From Peribacillus asahii (lineage in GTDB: Bacteria; Bacillota; Bacilli; Bacillales; DSM-1321), in contig NZ_QWVS01000008.1 of the NCBI RefSeq assembly GCF_003570725.1, positions 18,079 through 82,078 on the forward strand: 64,000 nt of DNA. Reading direction: 5' to 3'. The stretch's first letter is position 1. The number at the start of each line of letters is the position of its first letter. Under the pieces are notes generated by a model. It searched no databases and was not told the origin of the DNA. It was given only the letters and a program-made list of their open reading frames with translations. Positions 8,096 through 16,979 of the stretch are shown piece by piece. The translations under genes were made by a program, and so were the position numbers.

Positions 8096-9898
8096 TTAAA
8101 TGACCTTCATCATATAGTAAACCAAAATAGCGATTTGGCAATGAAAACGCCCATTTCCTGTTTTGAGATCAACTTGGCATAAAGACTCGATTTTTTCCAT
8201 TCTATAACGTAATCCTGGAATGGATAAATTCAATTGCTGTGCCGTCATATTAATATTTCCATTGTTATCTAAATAGTGTTTTAAAGTTAGAACTAAACTT
8301 GATTCATTTTGTCGATCGTATTCTATTAAATGACCTAATGTCTTCTCATAGAAAACGATAAGTTCTTTAGGATTCATACTTCTTAAAAACAACATAATAG
8401 GATCAATTTGATCAGAAATAGCTCGTTTACTTTCTTTCGGGTATGCCTCTTTTAAGAAATCACAAATGCGAAAGGCCTCTTGATAACTATCACCTATTTC
8501 AACAATTGAATTCGAAATACGTCCAATACCGATATAATATTGAATCTTTTTTATTTCCTTTTTTATTAAACTTTCCATATGAGATAAGGTGTCGTAAATG
8601 GTCGTTTTCTCTTCAAGCCCTGTCGGAAGAATCAGTACAAGATAACATTCTTTCATAAACATATCGATTGTCGGATAGGCGGCATTCAACACAAGTCTAA
8701 TACTCTCGTTCTTTTCTTCCGATTCACTTTTAATCACAATGACTCGATTTCTTTTTTCTATATCAAATTCAAAAAGATGTTGAGCACTTTCTAAAAAGGA
8801 TTTTGTATCTAATCGACCTTCTAACAATTCTTCAAAGAAATCAACTTTTTTCTTCCATGTTAACTGAACCATCATCCGCTGAGTGTACAATTGAATAGCA
8901 AAAACAGATAAAGAACGTTGAATGATCATTTGTTCTTCTTGATTCAATGGTTGATCTCCTATAATGATCAGTTTTCCGAGATTCACTTTGTTGGCGCTGA
9001 TTATAAAGGTTTCATTTGAAATGGTTTCCTGATATACTCTCCTATCTTCTTCTCTGTAGAAAACAGAAGCAAGAACCTTACCTCGTTCAATAACAACACT
9101 TCTTCCTAATACGCGAGATAATACCTCTAAAAGGCTAGATAAACGATCTCCGTCTAATAACAAATTGGTCAACTTTTGATGAATTTCTTCCGAACGTTTA
9201 ATGGACTGATTTAATGAATGGACTTCACTATACATTTTATCTAACTCAGTGGCTAATAATTCGGTTTGAAAGTAGCGCAAAAGAGCTTGATATTCCGGTA
9301 CATGTTCTTCAACCGTTTGCGCAACAAAATAACATTTTTCATCACCTTTGCCCATACATTGTTGTTCATATATATAGACTGACTTTCCTAATGTTTTCTC
9401 TAAATACCCTTTTACATACCCAATCAGTATCCAGCACACACCTTCATCACAGCACCCAAAATGACGAATATGCTCTTCCGCTTCAAAGGAATGATACCAG
9501 TTACCTGAAAGATAAAACTTATCATCCGATAGTTCTAATACATCCGGTTCAACTGTAACAAGACCTTCTAAAGTATGAAGTGATGGACCAGCGAGGATTA
9601 ACTCTTTTTTAGAATTCCAATCATGCATTTCCTCAATACAACTACCATCATTAAAGCCGGAAGCCCAACCCAAACGTAATAAAAATCCTTTTGCTCGATC
9701 CATACTTAATGTTGTAATCAATTCTTTTCGTAAAAGTCCGAGTGCCTCGACAGACAGCAAAGCCATTCTTTTTTCATTCAGTGTAATCGTACCAAGCCTT
9801 GGATTGATATCAATAGCATTATCAAATAACAAATGATGAGCCTTTATTTCGTTCAACCCCTCTCCCAACACTTTAGAAAACAGATGAATCGATAACAA
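8096..9898 (-). CDS. aromatic-responsive regulator: XylR/DmpR-type sensor + V4R domain fused to a PucR/CdaR-type HTH
   Basis: Probable phenol-sensing activator of the adjacent operon. Residues ~5-95 resemble the Activator_XylR domain and ~100-195 the V4R domain of DmpR/MopR. The zinc-binding set is intact at Cys155, Glu178, Cys181 and Cys189, identical to MopR/PoxR numbering; His108 and Trp134 correspond to the phenol-contacting His106 and Trp134. After a coiled linker (~200-245) there is no sigma-54 AAA+ domain (no GAFTGA, no Walker A). Instead a CdaR-like central region and a C-terminal PucR-type HTH (~545-600, NINMTAQQLNLSIPGLRYRMEKI) follow. The start taken is TTG at 9898; no good Shine-Dalgarno is visible, so it is uncertain by a few codons. 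Function is inferred from domains and position. Confidence 0.86.
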   Translation of the reverse strand: MLSIHLFSKVLGEGLNEIKAHHLLFDNAIDINPRLGTITLNEKRMALLSVEALGLLRKELITTLSMDRAKGFLLRLGWASGFNDGSCIEEMHDWNSKKELILAGPSLHTLEGLVTVEPDVLELSDDKFYLSGNWYHSFEAEEHIRHFGCCDEGVCWILIGYVKGYLEKTLGKSVYIYEQQCMGKGDEKCYFVAQTVEEHVPEYQALLRYFQTELLATELDKMYSEVHSLNQSIKRSEEIHQKLTNLLLDGDRLSSLLEVLSRVLGRSVVIERGKVLASVFYREEDRRVYQETISNETFIISANKVNLGKLIIIGDQPLNQEEQMIIQRSLSVFAIQLYTQRMMVQLTWKKKVDFFEELLEGRLDTKSFLESAQHLFEFDIEKRNRVIVIKSESEEKNESIRLVLNAAYPTIDMFMKECYLVLILPTGLEEKTTIYDTLSHMESLIKKEIKKIQYYIGIGRISNSIVEIGDSYQEAFRICDFLKEAYPKESKRAISDQIDPIMLFLRSMNPKELIVFYEKTLGHLIEYDRQNESSLVLTLKHYLDNNGNINMTAQQLNLSIPGLRYRMEKIESLCQVDLKTGNGRFHCQIAILVYYMMKVI

Positions 9899-9912
9899 AT
9901 CCAGTACACTCT

Positions 9913-9926
9913 AGGAAGCGTTTACA
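9913..9926 (-). promoter_or_regulatory. candidate CcpA cre site at the regulator gene
   Basis: Minus-strand TGTAAACGCTTCCT matches all 14 positions of the consensus TGWAARCGYTWNCW. It ends 15 bases before the TTG start of the regulator, where binding would block transcription start or elongation. It suggests that preferred sugars shut down synthesis of the phenol regulator itself. Confidence 0.68.
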
Positions 9927-10021
9927 ATCAAATGACTTATTTTACATAAAATTACATTTATTATAACAAATATTCTCTAAAATCTACATTATAAAACACC
10001 TGGAACCTATTTACCCCCACC

Positions 10022-10051
10022 TTCACCGTACCGCCCCCCATCGCTTATAAT
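10022..10051 (+). promoter_or_regulatory. possible sigma-A promoter of pepT
   Basis: A perfect -10 TATAAT (10046-10051) stands about 50 bases before the pepT start. The best -35, TTCACC at 10022-10027, matches 4 of 6 with an 18-base spacer. A second AT-rich element (TATAAA, ~10071) is an alternative. Confidence 0.4.
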
Positions 10052-10103
10052 CTATCACCAAACGTGGTACTATAAACACATGAAGGAAAAAGGAGGAAAT
10101 AAT

Positions 10104-11339
10104 TTGAAAACTGAAATAATCGAACGATTCACTTCCTATGTAAAAATAGACACTCAATCCAATGAAGCAAACGCAGCATGTCCGTCTACTCCAGGACAGT
10201 TAATCCTTGCAAATCAATTAGTAGAAGAGCTAAAAACGATTGGCATGGAAGACGTAACTATTGATCCAAACGGATATGTGATGGCCACACTGCCTTCTAA
10301 TACGACGAAACAAGTACCAACGATTGGATTTTTAGCCCACGTGGACACAGCCACTGATTTTACGGGGAAAGATGTAAAACCGAAAATTGTGGAAAACTAC
10401 GACGGCAAAGAGATTACCTTAAATAAAGAGCTCTCTGTCGTTTTATCTCCGAAAGAGTTCCCTTCACTCTCTCAGTATATCGGACATACACTCATAACAA
10501 CGGATGGAACAACACTTCTTGGAGCCGATAATAAATCCGGGATTGCTGAAATTATGACCGCTATGGACTATTTAATAAAACATCCGGAAATTAAACATGG
10601 AAAAATCCGTGTAGCTTTTACACCTGATGAAGAAATTGGTCGAGGCCCTCATAAATTTGACGTAGATGCCTTTAACGCCAAATTTGCCTACACAGTTGAT
10701 GGTGGTCCTCTCGGTGAATTAGAATACGAAAGCTTTAACGCAGCGGGTGCTAAGATTACGATTAAAGGAACGAATATCCACCCTGGAACAGCGAAAGGAA
10801 AAATGGTCCACTCTGCCAAAATTGCGATGGAGCTGCATAGTAGGCTACCTATAGCCGAGGCACCTGAATATACAGAAGGATATGAAGGTTTCTATCATCT
10901 TCTCTCTTTCAACGGAGATGTGGAAGAAACAAAATTATCCTACATTATTCGCGATTTTGATCGAAATCAATTTAACGAACGAAAACAATTCATTAAACAG
11001 ATTGTAGATGAATTGCGTGAAAAGTACGGCCAAGATCGTATTCTTCTTGATTTAAACGATCAATATTATAATATGAGAGAAAAAATCGAACCCGTTAAAG
11101 AAATTGTCGACATCGCCTCTCAAGCTATGAAAAATTTAAACATCGAGCCAAAAATTTCGCCTATTCGCGGCGGTACAGATGGTTCTCAATTATCTTATAT
11201 GGGACTGCCTACACCAAATATATTTACAGGCGGCGAGAACTTCCATGGAAAATACGAATTCATTTCCGTCGATAATATGATAAAAGCAACCTATGTCATT
11301 ATTGAGATTGCAAAGCTATTTGAAGAAGCAGAAGAATAA
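10104..11339 (+). CDS. pepT: peptidase T (tripeptide aminopeptidase)
   Basis: Zinc-dependent cytoplasmic tripeptidase of the M20 family. Landmarks: the metal-binding AHVDTA segment near residue 80, the [15 protein letters not shown] segment with the bridging Asp, [10 protein letters not shown] with the catalytic Glu, and the metal-binding His of [18 protein letters not shown] near the C-terminus. I place the start at TTG 10104 because AAAGGAGG lies at ideal spacing and the resulting 411-residue product begins like B. subtilis PepT; the ATG at 10080 lies upstream of that ribosome site. It is a single-gene unit, convergent with the diguanylate cyclase gene. Confidence 0.95.
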   Translation: MKTEIIERFTSYVKIDTQSNEANAACPSTPGQLILANQLVEELKTIGMEDVTIDPNGYVMATLPSNTTKQVPTIGFLAHVDTATDFTGKDVKPKIVENYDGKEITLNKELSVVLSPKEFPSLSQYIGHTLITTDGTTLLGADNKSGIAEIMTAMDYLIKHPEIKHGKIRVAFTPDEEIGRGPHKFDVDAFNAKFAYTVDGGPLGELEYESFNAAGAKITIKGTNIHPGTAKGKMVHSAKIAMELHSRLPIAEAPEYTEGYEGFYHLLSFNGDVEETKLSYIIRDFDRNQFNERKQFIKQIVDELREKYGQDRILLDLNDQYYNMREKIEPVKEIVDIASQAMKNLNIEPKISPIRGGTDGSQLSYMGLPTPNIFTGGENFHGKYEFISVDNMIKATYVIIEIAKLFEEAEE

Positions 11340-11346
11340 TAAAAAG

Positions 11347-11384
11347 TGCCAGTGTGCCTTTTCATCAGATAAGGCACACTGGCA
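11347..11384. terminator. bidirectional intrinsic terminator between pepT and the diguanylate cyclase gene
   Basis: Perfect 14-bp stem TGCCAGTGTGCCTT / AAGGCACACTGGCA with a 10-base loop. It is followed by TCTTTT on the plus strand and by CTTTTTATTATT on the minus strand, so it can serve both convergent genes. Confidence 0.9.
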
Positions 11385-11397
11385 TCTTTTCATGTTA

Positions 11398-12990
11398 TCA
11401 CAATGATTGTTGGCTTCTTTCCTTTTCCTCTAACGCTCCGTAATACATATACATGTTTTTCCCTAATGATTTAGAATAGTACAACGCATCATCAGCATGC
11501 TTATAAAGTGCTTCTAAATCTGTTCCATCATTTGGATATAACACACCACCCGCACTAACCGTAACGTTCTTGCTATGAAGGATTTTATTCCCTTGTGAAA
11601 GTAACTCTGATGTGCTATCACAATCATTAATCCACGGCCTATTTAAGGCGTCTATAATAGAACAGGCTATTTTTTGAAGTTCTTCCTGATCACTTATATT
11701 TTCAATGACTATAGCAAACTCGTCTCCACCAAACCTAGCAATAAAAGCATCCTCCGGCAAAGTCTGTTTCATATATGCAGCCACGTACTTTAATAAAATA
11801 TCTCCTTTATCATGACCCAGCGCATCATTAACTACTTTAAAATTATCCAAATCTAATAACAACATTCCAAATTTCTTTTTACGCTTCATTAAAATCTCAT
11901 TGACTTCACTTTCAAATGCCGCTCGATTTTTTAAACCCGTGAGCCCATCATGAAAAGCTAAATACATCGGTTTTGCCACCATTTTTGTTATTAAAAAGGC
12001 TAAGATAATGGCTAAGATTACAGTCCCTACAAACTGAAAAATAAATGCCAACTTATTTTTTGATAATTCCTTTTGTACGGCATCTTCATTGTATACAATC
12101 TCTACTAAACGAGTTGTGGAATGACCTCTGCTCTCATCTGAATGATACTTTACATATTTATAGACAACATCTTTCCCTTTGTATGTATCGCTAAATAGTA
12201 ACGTATCTTCATCATCTTCTAGCCACTCTAAATATTTTCTACGATCCACACCTAATCTATTGCCTTCTGGTGACGATTCTCCTATTAAATATCCATCATT
12301 GTTATAAATCGCTATGTTCTCAATAAATTCGTACTTCTCTTTCAACTCTTCAATTGTTTTTAGAAAATTAAACTTATTAAAAATTTCATCATTTTTTAAA
12401 TCGTATCCTAATTCAATGATATATTGCTGATCTTTTGTCGGCAGATAACTAAATTTTTTCAGTTCTCCTGTTTTTTGCTGAATATCTACCCCATCATGCG
12501 TAAATCCTTCGCTTATCCTCCTGTCGTCCAATAATTCTGAAAACTCTTTACAACACTGACTAAAATTAATTCCTACATCCTTTTGAAAGCTACTATGAAT
12601 AATGGTATTTTCATTATTAATAATATATACATCCATACCTAATTCATTTTTTAACGCCTTGAAATTCCACTCATTAAAGTTGCTATTCTTCTCATATTGT
12701 TTTAATAACTCCATTGAGTTGTTTTCCATAACCTTTGCAATGCTATTATCAAATATTGCATATGCTTGATCTAAATCTTTTAAAACCTGAACAATATTCA
12801 TTTCTACCAATTCGATTTTGGTATCATGGTCCTCTATTAATTCCTGGCTCATTCTATTCATATTAACCAATGATAATAACAAAATAAGAAGGACTGAAAA
12901 GACAGTCATCATCATTAATAATTTCCATCTAAATTTCTTCAACAATAGTACCACGCTCTTTTTAAATTTGATAACAGAGTAGTTATACAA
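11398..12990 (-). CDS. membrane-bound diguanylate cyclase (GGDEF)
   Basis: Makes cyclic di-GMP from two GTP. A transmembrane helix at ~25-45, an extracellular sensor region of about 270 residues (~46-315, probably Cache-like, with a CC pair in NFSQCCKEF), a second helix at ~318-338, then a GGDEF domain from ~350. The active-site motif RFGGDEF is intact, as are the preceding DGLTGLKNR and DLDNFKVVND segments. The inhibitory I-site position reads LPED instead of RxxD, so product feedback is probably lost. There is no EAL domain. The 5' end is uncertain: the TTG at 12990 has no convincing ribosome site, and starts further in at TTG or ATG codons are possible. It stands alone between pepT and the NAD cluster. 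Confidence 0.88.
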   Translation of the reverse strand: MYNYSVIKFKKSVVLLLKKFRWKLLMMMTVFSVLLILLLSLVNMNRMSQELIEDHDTKIELVEMNIVQVLKDLDQAYAIFDNSIAKVMENNSMELLKQYEKNSNFNEWNFKALKNELGMDVYIINNENTIIHSSFQKDVGINFSQCCKEFSELLDDRRISEGFTHDGVDIQQKTGELKKFSYLPTKDQQYIIELGYDLKNDEIFNKFNFLKTIEELKEKYEFIENIAIYNNDGYLIGESSPEGNRLGVDRRKYLEWLEDDEDTLLFSDTYKGKDVVYKYVKYHSDESRGHSTTRLVEIVYNEDAVQKELSKNKLAFIFQFVGTVILAIILAFLITKMVAKPMYLAFHDGLTGLKNRAAFESEVNEILMKRKKKFGMLLLDLDNFKVVNDALGHDKGDILLKYVAAYMKQTLPEDAFIARFGGDEFAIVIENISDQEELQKIACSIIDALNRPWINDCDSTSELLSQGNKILHSKNVTVSAGGVLYPNDGTDLEALYKHADDALYYSKSLGKNMYMYYGALEEKERSQQSL

Positions 12991-13135
12991 GGTGCTGATT
13001 TTAGTAGAATAGATTTATGTTTAAACATATATTACCTAAAATATATAATAAATGTCTTTATTTTGATATCATACCATAAAAAACATTTGGTTTATATGAA
13101 TTAACCCTAACACTTTACCCCACCTAAAAAATAAA

Positions 13136-13177
13136 AAACACCAGAAACCCAAAAGGTAATCTGGTACTTTTTTTATT
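13136..13177 (-). terminator. intrinsic terminator of the pncA-pncB-nadD operon
   Basis: Minus strand: ACCAGA / TCTGGT stem around a 14-base loop, followed by GTTTTTT, 13 bases after the nadD-like stop codon. Confidence 0.75.
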
Positions 13178-13189
13178 AATAGTATTCAT

Positions 13190-13888
13190 TTACCTCGAAA
13201 TTTCGCGGTATAAATTGTGCTCCTTTATATAGGAATAACACTCATCTGGAAGTAAAAACTCCGGGTCACCATTTCTTGCTAGTTCTTCTCGAATATAGGT
13301 AGAACTAATTTCCATTGCAAGGCCTTTATCTAAAAATTGAAATCTTCCATCATCATAATTTCTTAGCAAAGCTGATGAACTAATCGTTTTTAACATATCA
13401 ATTCCATTTCTAGCCATCACAATAAATTGATTATTGGCAACTAATTGTTCATCCATCCTCCATTTCCTCTCAGCAATATCGACTAAAAGATCCGCCCCCA
13501 TAATGAAAAAAAGATCTGCTTTAGGAAAGATTTCTTTGAAATATTCCATCGTATAGTACGTATATTGTTTGCCCGGTAAAACATGTAATTCATACGTATC
13601 TAAAAGAAAGGTCTGTTTATTCTTAATAGCTAAACGGACCATTTCTTCTCGATGTTGATCAGATGTTTGCAACTTCTTATCTACTCGTTTATGAGAGGAA
13701 GGCAAAAAGATAACAAAATCTAACTTTTTACGATGACGAACTGTATTCGCTGTCCATAAATGCACATTCGTAACCGGATCAAAGGATGAACCATACACGC
13801 CAATTCGTGCTCCCTCTTTAAATAACGCATCGACATCCTTACCTGGATTTAAATTTTCAAAATACAATTTAGTTGCTGTCAGACTCAT
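13190..13888 (-). CDS. nicotinate/nicotinamide-nucleotide adenylyltransferase, divergent NadD-like
   Basis: Transfers AMP to nicotinate mononucleotide to form the dinucleotide. The 232-residue protein has the nucleotidyltransferase start GVYGSSFDPVTNVHLW (the usual GxFDPxHxGH motif, here T-N-V-H in place of H-x-G-H) and the ISSTxxR motif near residue 205. It is longer than the housekeeping NadD of bacilli and its HxGH motif is altered, so it is probably a second, salvage-dedicated copy; NMN may also be a substrate. The start at 13888 follows AAGGAGGGGG. Third gene of the pncA-pncB-nadD unit. Confidence 0.86.
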   Translation of the reverse strand: MSLTATKLYFENLNPGKDVDALFKEGARIGVYGSSFDPVTNVHLWTANTVRHRKKLDFVIFLPSSHKRVDKKLQTSDQHREEMVRLAIKNKQTFLLDTYELHVLPGKQYTYYTMEYFKEIFPKADLFFIMGADLLVDIAERKWRMDEQLVANNQFIVMARNGIDMLKTISSSALLRNYDDGRFQFLDKGLAMEISSTYIREELARNGDPEFLLPDECYSYIKEHNLYREISR

Positions 13889-13907
13889 CCTTCCCCCTCC
13901 TTATCCT

Positions 13908-15380
13908 TTATGTTTCTTTCAACTTAGCTACTTTCTCTTGCACAGCAGCAATATGCTGCATTTTATTTTCCCAACACTTTGTACTAAGATCCACTGGATA
14001 TTCTTCTGGATGCAAGATACGTTTATATTCGTCCCATAATAACCGTAAGCTGTCTTTTGTATATTGTTGAATGTCATAAATATCAGGTAATTCATATACT
14101 AATGTTCCATTCACAAATATGTCATGATGCAAGTTTCTCGCTTCAAAATTCGTAACAAACTTACTAATGTAAGGGTGAACTGGATGGAACATTTTTAATT
14201 TTTCTTCTTGTTGAACTTGTTCTTCTTCTAAAGCAATATAATCTCCCTCAGAGCGTTTATTAGCTTGATTAATAATTCGGTACACTTTTTTCAGTCCGGG
14301 TGTTGTGACTTTTTCAGGATTAGCAGAAATCTTAATCGTATCTATCATATTTCCAGATTCCTCTTCAATTGAAACTAATTTATATACAGCTCCAAGCGCC
14401 GGCTGGTCATACGCTGTAATAAGCTTTGTGCCGATTCCCCAACTATCAATTTTTGCCCCTTGAGATTTTAAGTTCATAATCGTATATTCATCTAAATCAT
14501 TAGAAGCAATAATCTTCGCCTCTGTAAAACCAGCATCATCCAACATTTGTCTAGCTTGCTTAGAAAGATAAGCTAGGTCACCGCTATCTAACCGAATACC
14601 GATAAAATTAATTTTATCGCCTAGCTCTTTGGCTACTCGAATAGCAGCCGGGACCCCTGACTTTAACGTATCAAAGGTGTCGACTAAAAATACACAATCT
14701 CTATGGCAGCTTGCATATTTATGAAAAGCTACATATTCATCTCCATAGGCTTGAATCATTGCATGAGCGTGAGTACCTGAAACAGGGATTCCAAATAATT
14801 TCCCCGCTCGAACGTTACTTGTCGCGTCAAACCCACCTATGAAAGCGGCTCTTGTACCCCAGATTGCGGCCTCCATCTCTTGAGCTCTTCTAGTTCCAAA
14901 TTCCATAGCGATTTCATCGCCTACAACTTGTTTGATTCTAGAAGCTTTCGTTGCAATTAATGTTTGGTAATTGACGATATTGAGCAAGGCTGTTTCAATG
15001 AGCTGCGCTTCTGCCAACGGTGCTTCAATACGCATAATAGGCTCATTCCCAAAAACTAATTCCCCCTCCTTCATTCCCTGAATGGTTCCCGTAAACTTTA
15101 CGCTGCGTAAATATGTTAAAAACTCTTCATTATATCCTAATTCATCGCGTAAATATTCAATATCACTATCGCTAAAGGCAAACTCATTAATATACTCAAT
15201 TACTTTTTCTAACCCCGCAAAAACAGCATAGCCATTTCCAAAGGGAAGTTTTCTAAAGTACAGTTCGAATACAGCCTTCCTTTGATGGATGCCATCACTC
15301 CAATACGCTTGCGCCATATTAATTTGATATAAATCGGTATGAAGAGCTAAACTATCATCTCTATATGATCTTTTCATCAT
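13908..15380 (-). CDS. pncB: nicotinate phosphoribosyltransferase
   Basis: Couples nicotinate and PRPP to make nicotinate mononucleotide in the Preiss-Handler NAD salvage route. The 490 residues carry the family signatures LHTDLYQINMAQAYW at the N-terminus, MEFGTRRAQ, GGFDATSNVRAGKLFGIPVSGTHAHA (catalytic His and phosphoribosyl contacts) and IRLDSGDLAYLS. Two ATG codons in a row at 15380 and 15377 follow GGAGAG; either could be used. It sits directly between pncA and the nadD-like gene, so the three enzymes of nicotinamide salvage to dinucleotide are encoded in reaction order. Confidence 0.96.
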   Translation of the reverse strand: MMKRSYRDDSLALHTDLYQINMAQAYWSDGIHQRKAVFELYFRKLPFGNGYAVFAGLEKVIEYINEFAFSDSDIEYLRDELGYNEEFLTYLRSVKFTGTIQGMKEGELVFGNEPIMRIEAPLAEAQLIETALLNIVNYQTLIATKASRIKQVVGDEIAMEFGTRRAQEMEAAIWGTRAAFIGGFDATSNVRAGKLFGIPVSGTHAHAMIQAYGDEYVAFHKYASCHRDCVFLVDTFDTLKSGVPAAIRVAKELGDKINFIGIRLDSGDLAYLSKQARQMLDDAGFTEAKIIASNDLDEYTIMNLKSQGAKIDSWGIGTKLITAYDQPALGAVYKLVSIEEESGNMIDTIKISANPEKVTTPGLKKVYRIINQANKRSEGDYIALEEEQVQQEEKLKMFHPVHPYISKFVTNFEARNLHHDIFVNGTLVYELPDIYDIQQYTKDSLRLLWDEYKRILHPEEYPVDLSTKCWENKMQHIAAVQEKVAKLKET

Positions 15381-15405
15381 CTTCTCTCCTTTTCCTTATT
15401 CAATG

Positions 15406-15951
15406 TCATCGAATTTCAGCACCTAAACTATTTACAAAGTGCGTTAACGCCCATTTATGTCCCTCTTCGTTAAAACTAGCTACTGCTTTTTCATGTACGA
15501 CGATATGATATCCAAGATTATAAGAATCTACTGCTGTGTGCAGCAGACAAATGTCTGTACAAACACCAACTAAATGAACTTCTGTTATTCCTCTTTCACG
15601 AAGCTTAAGATTCAAATCCGTTCCTGCAAAAGCGGAATATCTTGTTTTGTCCATCCAATATACATGGTCCTCATGTTGATGCCGTTCGTATATCGATTGC
15701 AAATGTCCGTATAATAATCTACCCGATGTTCCTTTGATATTATGAGGTGGAAATAAACTTGTTTCCGGATGAAAAGGATCCTCTTTCTCATGGGCATCAA
15801 TCGCAAAAACGACGAAATCACCTTGTTCTATAAACTCTTTTGTTAGACTAACAATCGTTTCTTCAATCTTTTCTGCTGGCTCTCCTACCGGCAAAGCTCC
15901 ATTAACAAAATCATTGGTGTAATCAATATTAATCAATGCTCTTTTATTCAT
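15406..15951 (-). CDS. pncA: nicotinamidase (isochorismatase family)
   Basis: Hydrolyses nicotinamide to nicotinate and ammonia. The 181-residue protein shows the catalytic triad Asp10, Lys102 and Cys135 (in GVCTDICLLH) and a metal-site cluster including Asp52, His54 and probably His70. The start at 15951 follows GAGGAGAGGG. First gene of the salvage operon. A 24-bp dyad that also precedes the Nudix regulator gene overlaps its probable promoter, pointing to repression by that regulator. Confidence 0.94.
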   Translation of the reverse strand: MNKRALINIDYTNDFVNGALPVGEPAEKIEETIVSLTKEFIEQGDFVVFAIDAHEKEDPFHPETSLFPPHNIKGTSGRLLYGHLQSIYERHQHEDHVYWMDKTRYSAFAGTDLNLKLRERGITEVHLVGVCTDICLLHTAVDSYNLGYHIVVHEKAVASFNEEGHKWALTHFVNSLGAEIR

Positions 15952-15977
15952 TTATACCCTCTCCTCTTGTGTTTTAT

Positions 15978-16001
15978 ATTAATGATTAACTAAACGTTAA
16001 T
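15978..16001. promoter_or_regulatory. candidate NrtR operator at the pncA promoter (copy 1)
   Basis: Imperfect dyad ATTAATG-N10-CGTTAAT, identical at 22 of 24 positions to the site at 16904-16927. On the minus strand it spans a plausible -35 (TTAACG) and touches a -10 (TATAAA) with a 16-base spacer, so a bound repressor would block RNA polymerase at pncA. Confidence 0.66.
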
Positions 16002-16010
16002 TATTTTTCT

Positions 16011-16049
16011 AAAAAAAGAGAAACACACCGGCACATTTTCTCTTTTTCG
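16011..16049 (-). terminator. intrinsic terminator after the Nudix regulator gene
   Basis: Minus strand AAAAAGAGAAA / TTTCTCTTTTT stem with a ~13-base loop and a T run. It separates the regulator transcript from the pncA promoter. Confidence 0.8.
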
Positions 16050-16054
16050 AAAGC

Positions 16055-16852
16055 TTATTTATAAATACTCTTCACAGGTTTTTGATCATTAAACCGATAA
16101 AGCTTTGTTTTAAACTTTGAATTTCTTTGAGTTGTTTTTGGATTTCCTTCTTTATCACATACTAATTCAATAAACGGTAATTTGGGTGCTTTTCTCCAAA
16201 AGAATGGTTCTGACTTTACCACTTCATCCACTATATCTTCTGCTACAGATAAAATAACACTTCGCAGCTCTGACAATGTAAATTCTTCAGGTAAGAACTC
16301 CCGGGCCAACGTTGTTTGAACCATATCTAATTGAATGATAGTCAAGGCATCTTTTATAATCTTTTGATGATCAAAGGCCAAAGGTAAGGCAAAGACTTCT
16401 TCTATAGTAAACAATTCCACTTCAGCGGCATCATCTCCTGCTTTGCGCATAGATAATAAATACTCTGGCACGACTGCATAATGAGAATTTGTAATAATCC
16501 AACCTCTGGGATCTCTTCCTTCCTTATCATATACCCCAAAATGTTTTACATGAATATTAGTCACACCTGTTTCTTCTTCAAGCTCTCGCTGAGCAGCTTC
16601 ATATGCCGTTTCTTTACTATCAATAAATCCGCCAGGTAAGGCCCATTTCCCTCCTTCAATATTCGGCTGCCCTTCACTATTTTTTAAAGAACGTTTGATT
16701 AACATCACCTTTAACGTCCTTCCATATACCGCCTCTTCATCTTGAACAATTGTAAAAATTACGTTATCACTCGTATAGCCATCAGGCGTCTTATATTGAC
16801 TTACCTTATATTCTTTAAGTGCTTCCTCAGGTCTCACGAACTCCTCCGACAT
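16055..16852 (-). CDS. nrtR: NrtR-like Nudix-domain transcriptional regulator of NAD metabolism
   Basis: NrtR proteins combine a Nudix domain that binds ADP-ribose-type ligands with a C-terminal winged helix that represses NAD genes. Here residues ~25-160 are the Nudix domain, with an intact Nudix box from Gly75 to Val97 (G-x5-E-x7-REL-x-EE-x-GV), so hydrolase activity may remain. Residues ~180-265 resemble the NrtR winged helix (LPEEFTLSELRSVILSV then RNSKFKTKLYRF). The start at 16852 follows GAGGTGAAAGG; an upstream ATG at 16879 lies 5' of that site. Its place beside pncA-pncB-nadD and the shared dyad before both transcription units support a regulator. A plain ADP-ribose pyrophosphatase is the alternative. 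Confidence 0.82.
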   Translation of the reverse strand: MSEEFVRPEEALKEYKVSQYKTPDGYTSDNVIFTIVQDEEAVYGRTLKVMLIKRSLKNSEGQPNIEGGKWALPGGFIDSKETAYEAAQRELEEETGVTNIHVKHFGVYDKEGRDPRGWIITNSHYAVVPEYLLSMRKAGDDAAEVELFTIEEVFALPLAFDHQKIIKDALTIIQLDMVQTTLAREFLPEEFTLSELRSVILSVAEDIVDEVVKSEPFFWRKAPKLPFIELVCDKEGNPKTTQRNSKFKTKLYRFNDQKPVKSIYK

Positions 16853-16903
16853 ACCTTTCACCTCATAACAAACATTCAAACTTTTTATACATCCATTTCA
16901 ATT

Positions 16904-16927
16904 ATTAATGTTTAACTAATCGTTAAT
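16904..16927. promoter_or_regulatory. candidate NrtR operator (copy 2) just downstream of the nrtR promoter
   Basis: Dyad ATTAATG-N10-CGTTAAT, differing from copy 1 only at two internal A/T positions. A minus-strand promoter (TTGCAA at 16955-16960, TATCAT -10 at 16932-16937, 17-base spacer) places it at the transcription start, as expected for autorepression. Confidence 0.66.
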
Positions 16928-16979
16928 GAAATGATATAACATATATAATCTGTTTGCAAGCCCTTTTATAAAAACAAAT

